This document shows, piece by piece, positions 54,012 through 61,200 of a stretch of DNA of 64,000 bases (positions within the stretch are counted from its first letter, which is position 1; the number at the start of each line of letters is the position of its first letter). A program made the translations under genes and the position numbers. Source of the stretch: Planctomycetota bacterium (GTDB taxonomy: Bacteria > Planctomycetota > Planctomycetia > Pirellulales > Pirellulaceae); NCBI GenBank assembly GCA_017303505.1, contig JAFLCP010000003.1, forward strand, positions 1 through 64,000. Reading direction: 5' to 3'. The notes beneath the pieces were generated by a model that made no database searches, was not told the DNA's origin, and worked only from the letters and a program-made list of their open reading frames with translations.

Positions 54012-54047
54012 AGCGTCCTCCTGGAAAACTCCAGAGGACGCTTTTTT
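54012..54047 (+). terminator. Strong terminator/attenuator after the pilin
   Basis: AGCGTCCTCCTGG and CCAGAGGACGCT (54012-54042) pair with a single bulged C around a 6-base loop, followed by T's (to 54047). It would end most pilin transcripts, leaving partial read-through into tadV and the minor pilin genes. Confidence 0.85.
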
Positions 54048-54112
54048 CATAATCTCATATTGTTTGATGATTCACTCGATTTCGAGTTAGCTTTAAATAA
54101 GGAGTCTGTGCA

Positions 54113-54781
54113 GTGAATTGGTCAGCTCATGTCACTTGCTGCGGGAATTTCTTACCGGTGTACTCCATCTCGGATTCCCTACAGGAAAGTTTAAGTGCTG
54201 GAACGCGCGATGGATTCAACGGATTTCTTAGCCTGCTTGTTGTCGTCAGTGGATTGGCCCTTGGAGCCTATCTTGCTGCGGGATGTTGGCAGGACTTTAG
54301 AAAGCATCGGTTATCCAATAGTCTGAATTACTCCTTTCTCTTGATTGCAATTATCTTGGCCGGAGGTAGATCTGCGGTCGAGGTTATGCAGACGCTTGCT
54401 CAGAATGACACGGGTTACGCACTCAATAAGAGCATTCTAGCAGTGAGTATGAGCGATTCTGTACTTGGAGGACTCGTCTGCTTTCTGTTCACTTTCATCT
54501 GTTGGCGATTCGGTGCTATTGGAGGTGGTGATGTGAAGTTTGCAGCGGTCCTAGGAGCATTTCTGGGACCGTGGGGTGGCATCATGGCGTTAGTGATTTG
54601 CCATATCCTGGCCATGGTGACCGTGACCCTTGATTTGGTGTCACGCCATATCAAAGTCATCCAAACCAAACAAATGCCATCCTTTTCTCAGTTACAAGGC
54701 GATCTCAAACGAGAAATTCCTATGGCAGGATTCTACGCGATCGGAGTGATAGGGTACTTCTTAGGAGGTTGGGCAACATGA
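54113..54781 (+). CDS. tadV: Prepilin peptidase TadV/CpaA (A24 family)
   Basis: 222 residues from a GTG start, supported by AAGGAG nine bases upstream. It is a type IV prepilin peptidase of the short TadV type: the first catalytic aspartate lies in CWQDFRKHRLSNSLNY and the second in the GxGD-like GAIGGGDVKFAAVLGAFLGP. Six helices are visible, including LLVVVSGLALGAYLAAGC, YSFLLIAIILAGG and LGGLVCFLFTFICWRF. It would cut the leaders of the Flp pilin and the TadE/TadG-like proteins next to it. Confidence 0.9.
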   Translation: MNWSAHVTCCGNFLPVYSISDSLQESLSAGTRDGFNGFLSLLVVVSGLALGAYLAAGCWQDFRKHRLSNSLNYSFLLIAIILAGGRSAVEVMQTLAQNDTGYALNKSILAVSMSDSVLGGLVCFLFTFICWRFGAIGGGDVKFAAVLGAFLGPWGGIMALVICHILAMVTVTLDLVSRHIKVIQTKQMPSFSQLQGDLKREIPMAGFYAIGVIGYFLGGWAT

Positions 54782-54951
54782 AGCTTTTACGCTCAAGAAA
54801 AAAACAACGCTGCGGCATGATATCTGTCGAAGTGGTGATGGCAACAGGCTTACTAACGCTCATTTTTGGCGCCATCTTTGCATTGACCAAGCTGATTTTG
54901 GCATTGTACTTCGATGCCAGCTACGCGGTAGCTCAGCGACCCTGGCTCTAG
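54778..54951 (+). CDS. Small TadE-like pseudopilin
   Basis: 57 residues, starting in the ATGA overlap with the tadV stop. A basic N-terminus (MKLLRSRKKQRCG) leads into MISVEVVMATGLLTLIFGAI, where the glutamate at +5 after the glycine matches a prepilin cleavage site. It is short for a TadE protein, so it is either a mini-pseudopilin or a truncated copy. The next gene starts 16 bases later. Confidence 0.7.
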   Translation: MKLLRSRKKQRCGMISVEVVMATGLLTLIFGAIFALTKLILALYFDASYAVAQRPWL

Positions 54952-54967
54952 AAAAGGTATTTATCAA

Positions 54968-55639
54968 ATGAACTACCCCGAAATAAATAGACGATTGCGC
55001 TCTGGTAGAGTGCGTCGACAGCGAAAGGGCTCAGCACACTCGGTCACCTTGGTGATTGCTTTACCGTTCTACATGCTGGTGTCGATTTTCGCTGTCGAAA
55101 TGTTCTTGTTATTTATCTCTCACATCGCGCTGCTGGCGGCGACCGATCGAGTCGTGCATCAGGTACAGAACCTACTGCCACATCGCGAGGCCTTGCAGGC
55201 AAACGGACGTGATTTCTCAAGTCAATTGCATCGCGAAGTGTGTGGCTCGTTGTTACCTTACGTGATAACGCGGGATAATGGACAATCAGCGGCCGCTTTA
55301 CGGCAGCAACTGGAACGCCAGCTTCGCGAAACCAATTTCGATCCAAAAATGTTAGAGCATTACGGCCGACGTTGGGAGCGAATCTTCGTATCTACCCGAG
55401 TAAAAGTGGATGACTTGGTCGGGCAAGGTCCATATCGAACGCTACCAGTAACGATCGAATATGATGCCCCGCTTTGGACACCTTGGTTCAGCGGACTATT
55501 CGGTGTCCCCTCCTCAACCGGTTCGGGTATTTATGTTTATACGCTTCGCCGAGAAGTGCAGGTACCGATCTTGATGAGCGACTGGAAACGAACGCAAATC
55601 GGTATTCCATATGATCCTTTTCGCTCAACCGCAAAGTAA
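54968..55639 (+). CDS. TadE-like minor pilin/assembly protein
   Basis: 223 residues. A basic N-terminus (RSGRVRRQRKGSAHSVTLVI) precedes one helix (ALPFYMLVSIFAVEMFLLFI) and a long extracytoplasmic domain of about 170 residues that ends beta-rich (VPILMSDWKRTQIGIPYDPF). The arrangement matches TadE-family pseudopilins, although the usual cleavage motif is weak. It forms an operon with its neighbours on both sides. Confidence 0.75.
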   Translation: MNYPEINRRLRSGRVRRQRKGSAHSVTLVIALPFYMLVSIFAVEMFLLFISHIALLAATDRVVHQVQNLLPHREALQANGRDFSSQLHREVCGSLLPYVITRDNGQSAAALRQQLERQLRETNFDPKMLEHYGRRWERIFVSTRVKVDDLVGQGPYRTLPVTIEYDAPLWTPWFSGLFGVPSSTGSGIYVYTLRREVQVPILMSDWKRTQIGIPYDPFRSTAK

Positions 55640-55671
55640 CTCCTCAGACTGAATTCGATTAGGGGTAAGTT

Positions 55672-57276
55672 ATGTTAAGAACCACGTGCTTTCGAACCAT
55701 CGAACTAGTTTCGCATCCGGTGCAAAGGCTCAATCAGGACCAACGTGGGTCTTTTGCTATTGGCCATATCTATTGGGTCGCAGTGTTTTCTGCTTTGATT
55801 GCGATGTTATTCAATATCGGCTTGTCAAGCAAAGAAAAGAGTGAAATACAAAGACCGGCAACGGCTATCAGTCACCCCGTTGGCGTCTGGCGGGCGCGTG
55901 GAATGAATGTTCTTTCCGCCCACCAGCACCTACAAGGAGAAGTTGTTTCATTAATCATCGTCCATCACGCTATCGGCGGGGATGAGCTCGATGAGAATCA
56001 AGTGGGTGATACGCGAAGGCAAGATGGACGTCTGGATCGCGCCTGGAGAGCCGCTGTAGCGGCTGGCGCACAAACACCTCAATATCGCAATGTTCGGAAA
56101 GAAGTTCGAGCTGGAGCGACGTTGCTGCGATCGAATCGAATACTCAAGGAAATGCTTACAAGAGTCTATTGGGCAAAGATGGCTGCGGAGATTATGCAAA
56201 AGAGCAAATTTCCACCTGTGGTCGCAGCAGGTATTGCTCTCGAGAACTTTATGGATTTAGTAGAAGCTCAAATAGGTAGAGAATGGCAAGCACTGCGAAA
56301 TCTATATGAGCGAGCTCGAGAGCTTTTGCCACTGAAACGAGATCTCATCAGTCGATATCTGCCAGCTGCCCGGAATCAGATGAGAAGAATCATGGACTCG
56401 ATTCCAAAGTTAACCCAACAAACGGCGAATGAGTTAGCCAATCGATATGGAGTTAAGGTCTTCGTTCCAGAAAAGGATCGAAGTTTACCTGTGGTACTAG
56501 ACCCCTACTCGAAACTACAGGGGCCACCCGCAGGATACATTCCTCCAACTGACTGTAACTGTCCAAGTATACCAGCCGACAACCCACGCTACCAAATGGT
56601 CAAGACCTCACAATTAGCTCGGGCGTCATTCCCATGGGTTGTCTACCATCGTGCAGCGATCATGCAACGTATGGTATGGCGAACTCCATTAACACGAGCG
56701 TTCGCAATCTACGAGGAGGAAACAGCTGGACAAGCTCGTGTTGTACTCGATCGACTGCAGGCCCAACGCAATCTTGGATTGTTTGTGCTACCAGGAAAAG
56801 TCGCACCCGATAAGGGTTGGGAGGATTGGACAAAGACTGAGAACTCGCATTTAGCTGATTCCCATTTCACCTCAATGGTGCTAACTGGGCAGCCTTTGGA
56901 AACTCCGATGGGAGCTCCTTACATTTTTAGCGCGCCAGCAAACAAGCATTGGGTCCGCTGGGATGCCGTCATGCTGATTAATGATAACCCTCAGCATCCA
57001 CCCGAACAGAGAATCGATTTGCTAGGGTGCAAGCGGATAGTTCCCGATGAACAGGCTCGAGTTGGATATGACACTCTAGCCTGGGATCAGTCCAGAGGAA
57101 GGTTACCTGAGTTAGTTGCTGGCGGATGGCCTAACGTTTTTCCGCGAATTAAGAATGGTTGGAATTATACACCATCTCTCGTAACCGATTTTCAGAATTC
57201 ACGAATGAAGAGTATTCCATTGCCGGACTGGGCGAAAGCCGTTCGAGAAGTGCTACCCAATCGATTGGAACAATAA
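55672..57276 (+). CDS. TadG-like protein
   Basis: 534 residues. The N-terminus carries RLNQDQRGSFAIGHIYWVAV followed by FSALIAMLFNIGLSS, the arrangement of TadG-like proteins (DQRGSFA plus a membrane helix). A large domain follows with helical (residues 150-260) and mixed parts, including a proline/cysteine-rich stretch (IPPTDCNCPSIPADNPR). No VWA motif, which some TadG proteins have, is recognised. It likely takes part in pilus assembly or anchoring on the outer side. Confidence 0.7.
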   Translation: MLRTTCFRTIELVSHPVQRLNQDQRGSFAIGHIYWVAVFSALIAMLFNIGLSSKEKSEIQRPATAISHPVGVWRARGMNVLSAHQHLQGEVVSLIIVHHAIGGDELDENQVGDTRRQDGRLDRAWRAAVAAGAQTPQYRNVRKEVRAGATLLRSNRILKEMLTRVYWAKMAAEIMQKSKFPPVVAAGIALENFMDLVEAQIGREWQALRNLYERARELLPLKRDLISRYLPAARNQMRRIMDSIPKLTQQTANELANRYGVKVFVPEKDRSLPVVLDPYSKLQGPPAGYIPPTDCNCPSIPADNPRYQMVKTSQLARASFPWVVYHRAAIMQRMVWRTPLTRAFAIYEEETAGQARVVLDRLQAQRNLGLFVLPGKVAPDKGWEDWTKTENSHLADSHFTSMVLTGQPLETPMGAPYIFSAPANKHWVRWDAVMLINDNPQHPPEQRIDLLGCKRIVPDEQARVGYDTLAWDQSRGRLPELVAGGWPNVFPRIKNGWNYTPSLVTDFQNSRMKSIPLPDWAKAVREVLPNRLEQ

Positions 57277-57349
57277 GATTCTGAAGTTGATTATGTGTAA
57301 ATTCGGAAGACATGATAGAGACTACAGTTTAGAACTGAGAGGTGTGGAA

Positions 57350-57889
57350 ATGAGACTCAATCAAGAACAGAATCGACATGGAAAGAAACGCAAGGGTACA
57401 ACAGCTGTTGAGATGATCTTTCTGATGCCTCTCACCATCGTGATGATTCTGATATTCCTTTGGCTGACAAGAGTCTACTCCGCCAAGCATACTGCTTCGA
57501 CGGAATCCTCCATGTCAGCACTGACAAAAGCACAAGAGATCAACCATACCGGCAGGCAAAGTCAGACCCTGCCCATTCGAAGCCTACAACAGGCAGACTT
57601 AGTACATTTCCTTTCTCAATGGCCAAGTCGAAAGAATATCCAGCGTGGAATGGTGCTTGGGCAAGGAGAAGAGGACACGGGAGATGGCGTTGAAGCGGGT
57701 AGTGAAGGGCTAGGTATCATTGAGAGCGAAGATTGGTTGGTAGCTGATACTTGGAAAGAGGCGTTTGTATTTCCAAGTTCTCGTCGCGAGCAACCGATGC
57801 TCACTCTACCTCGCTCTGTTCAAGCCATCGTGCCTCGCACACTACCTAGGCTCAATACGACCGCATTTACCAGATTGTCGGCTTTCTGA
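57350..57889 (+). CDS. TadE-like minor pilin
   Basis: 179 residues from the ATG at 57350 (GAGAGG upstream); 57293 is an alternative start. KKRKGTTAVEMIFLMPLTIV is a typical TadE prepilin motif with cleavage after the glycine and glutamate at +5 (GTTAVE), followed by a single helix (MILIFLWLTRVYS) and a soluble tail. It is the last gene of the rightward Tad arm. Confidence 0.8.
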   Translation: MRLNQEQNRHGKKRKGTTAVEMIFLMPLTIVMILIFLWLTRVYSAKHTASTESSMSALTKAQEINHTGRQSQTLPIRSLQQADLVHFLSQWPSRKNIQRGMVLGQGEEDTGDGVEAGSEGLGIIESEDWLVADTWKEAFVFPSSRREQPMLTLPRSVQAIVPRTLPRLNTTAFTRLSAF

Positions 57890-58274
57890 CATTCGATATC
57901 TTCCAATCGGTCCCAAGCTTCGCTTAGGCTCGATTCGCTCCTAGGTTCTCTCTCAGCCAATATGATTGCATTAAATTTTAACAACTGCCCCTTCGCCATA
58001 TTCTGGGCTCCCCGCTTTGTCCACTTGAACGTAGGCTGGTTGTCACGCAAGTAAACCATCTAACGTCTATTGAGAAGAGCGTGTTTTTCTGAGCTCAAGA
58101 ATATCGGCGGCAGCTCCACGCATTGCTCAGACAATCTGCGGACACTTTGGAAAAACTTACTTCAGGCAAGAACAAATGAGTATGACGAAAGGCTGTTCTC
58201 AACCTTTCGCTCAACAAGCGAATCCATCCGCTCGAGGCTTCACGGAAATCTGAAAAACTCTAAGTCTATTCGCT
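57890..58274. other. 385-bp region between the Tad locus and the M56 gene
   Basis: This lies between two convergent genes. The small ORFs here are not believed. No strong hairpin was noticed. Confidence 0.45.
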
Positions 58275-61200
58275 TTAAGGTTCGGAGCGGATTTCGAGTG
58301 ACAAGACATTCTCACCCTCACCGTACTGAGCGAGAGACTGTTTCTTCCCGTGGTCCAATATTTCCACCGGGGCTGCATTCTTTACCTCAGGTGTAGGAGA
58401 TTGAGCTAACCATGACATTTCTTCCTTACTGTCAACTCGGAGCTTAAGCTGCGTTTCATCTCGCTCGCCCAACTTCTGAGTCTGCAGTTGCAGCATATGA
58501 TATCCCGGTTGCAATGACTCCTGAACTGTTTGGATCTCTCCGTTCAGATCGCGAAAACGGAGTTCTACCAGAACCTTCTCAGATTCGGGGACTACTAATT
58601 GCCACATATGCCAGTTTTCGAAGGAACGAGCGCCTCCGTGAATTGCGATTTGATCAGCACGGAGCTTCAATGGTTCGAACTCTTTGGACCATTCCGCGTC
58701 AACTTCGAACATGGCGACATTGTCAACGAAGAGTTTCGTGGGGCCCACAAAGAGATTACGTTCACCGTCCCAAATCTGCTTGGATTGTAATTGGTTACGG
58801 TTGTCGCTGCGCCCGATGAGCTTCCACGTCTCATCCGCATTATCTTTCGGATTGTCAAAAGTCAATTCACCCCAACGCTCAGTCTCTTCGGGCCCGTTCG
58901 ACCAACTGGTGGTGTTTGGATAGTGAAGAATACTGAAAGATGGGATGACCGTGTCCGCTAAGCGATGGAATGACGTTCTGTAGGAAAAAGGCTCAACTCC
59001 ATATTCAAAGTGAGTGACGCGCACAAACCAATCTTCTTTAGGGCCCAGACAGACCACATCCACATCATCGCCATCGAAGCGATTGCCGCCGCGATGGAGC
59101 CCACCTCCCAGCTGGGCCAACAACTTCCCTTCAGGATCAAATACAAAAGCTGCTTCCGGAAGAGTTTGTTCTCTTTCGAAGTCGTTGAGCGTTTCATTTT
59201 GCGGATATACGCTCGCTAGAGCAATGAACCGATCGGCCGCGGGTGTCGAAACGACTTTTACAGATCCGCCGTCACCACCGTTCGGTCCACGACGACTATC
59301 CAACAGCAGCTTAACAACGGAAGGCTGTGGCGAGTCTGACTTTTTCAGCAAAGAGATCAGAGTCGCTTCGGAGGGAGATTTGATCAGTTGACGCAGCATC
59401 GCGCGTGGCGAATCATCTTCCTCCGCAGCTGAGACCGTTGTGCTTGCAGAATGATCTACTACTTGAAAAACCACGTCTGAAGAAGCAGCTTTCGCTATGG
59501 CCCAGCCTTCACTATCCAAATTAGTATTGCGATCAACATTGATAGGCGCGATGTGTAGCGAGATCTCATGCACAAGTTTGAATGTGCCGATTCGAGGCGC
59601 ATGCCAAAAAGGTTCCCAATGCTGTCGCCCAGGCAGCGGTGAGTCGCCTATTCCGACATTCAAATAAAGGGGCCCAAAACATTCACCTGGGTCCAATGTT
59701 TCCCGATAATGAGCCGGTTCTCCGACGATAGGTTTGGTAGTAAGAGATACAGACTCTCCATTCGCATCGGTGATTCGAGGTAAGTTTCCAAACATGTCGG
59801 GAGTTACAGCAACATGTTTAGGTTCCGTACCATTGTTGCGCACGAAAGCGACCATCCGTACGCGTTCACCGGCTCGGATCCGATTATCGGGCGTCGTCAG
59901 CGCGATGCCATACTGGATACCCGATTGCGCTTCGCCCCAAACCGGTTGCCACTTATCCACAAATTCCTGAGCTTTTGTGCCATCATAGTGCGTGTTTTCT
60001 TCCACTCGATCAACACGCTGATACGGTTGGGGCGGTAAGGGGCCCAACGGCTCTTTCCCGTTCAATGGCCATACCGATAAGGCCTCATAGAAGTCAGACT
60101 CGCCGACCGCGATTAGTCCGTTGTTGCCAAACTTTACGACCGAAGCCGGTGTTATGATTTCATGCCGCAGGTTACCGTCGGCTAAGGCAAACACCTTAAC
60201 GGTTTCACTCGTCTTCTCGTCCCGCTGGGCACCATACCAAGCCAAAAGTTTTCCATCGTCAGAAAACTGAATATCAGCAGTTCCTCGGCTATACGGAAGA
60301 TCGATCGTTTTCGTCAACTTACCTGTGTCAACGTCTATCAATCGGATGCCGAAAGTACCGACGATACCCAATGTCTTTCCGTCATCGGTAAGGTCGATGC
60401 CATAGACCAAATTGTTCTTGATTAACTCCGGTTCAGGGCTTTTCCAGTCTTGCGCAAAGTTACTGAAGTCATGCAGCAACTTACCCGACTTTGTTTCCCA
60501 CATGGATACGCGTTGCCCGCGACTAACGGTGGCAAATTGCTCCCCATCAGGCGTGATAGTGATGTCAGCCAAGTCAAAGCCGCCAGCTTGTTCAAAGCGA
60601 CTGAGAACTTCACCGGTCACCGCGTTCCACGCGATACCGTAGGTAGGATAAGAAAGCGTCATCTTTTCGAATGACGTCTCCAAACCGGCGACAATCACGG
60701 AGCCATCATAGGAGGCTGCCAGTTGCCGAACGGTGTCATACGACCATTCTTCTTGGGGAATGGCTAACTGCTTGATAAGTTCCCCGGTATCTGAGGACCA
60801 CACGCCCACATACGCATCGGTAACGCCAATCACTCGCTTGCCATTACCCGAAAATCGCAATGTACCTTGTTTGATCTCGCGACCATGTACATCGCTACCA
60901 AGTTTTATCTCGCTCAGCAATGTTTTGGTCGACACATCCCAGCGGCGCACGTTGACACCACCCTGAATTGAAACGGTCAAAATCTCATTAACGTTCTGAA
61001 ACCAGCATAGATCTTCGATGATCCAATGATCGGGAAGTCGGAACGGCTTTATCTCGTTGGCACCACTTGGCCGATTCGAATCCTGTGCTCCCGAAGTGCT
61101 GCCTATCGACGTGGGTGTGTCTACGATAGGAATGGTGGGTGAAATTAAATCATTCGCCCGACACGCTTTGAGAACACGGATCAGGTCGATCTGAGTAGTT

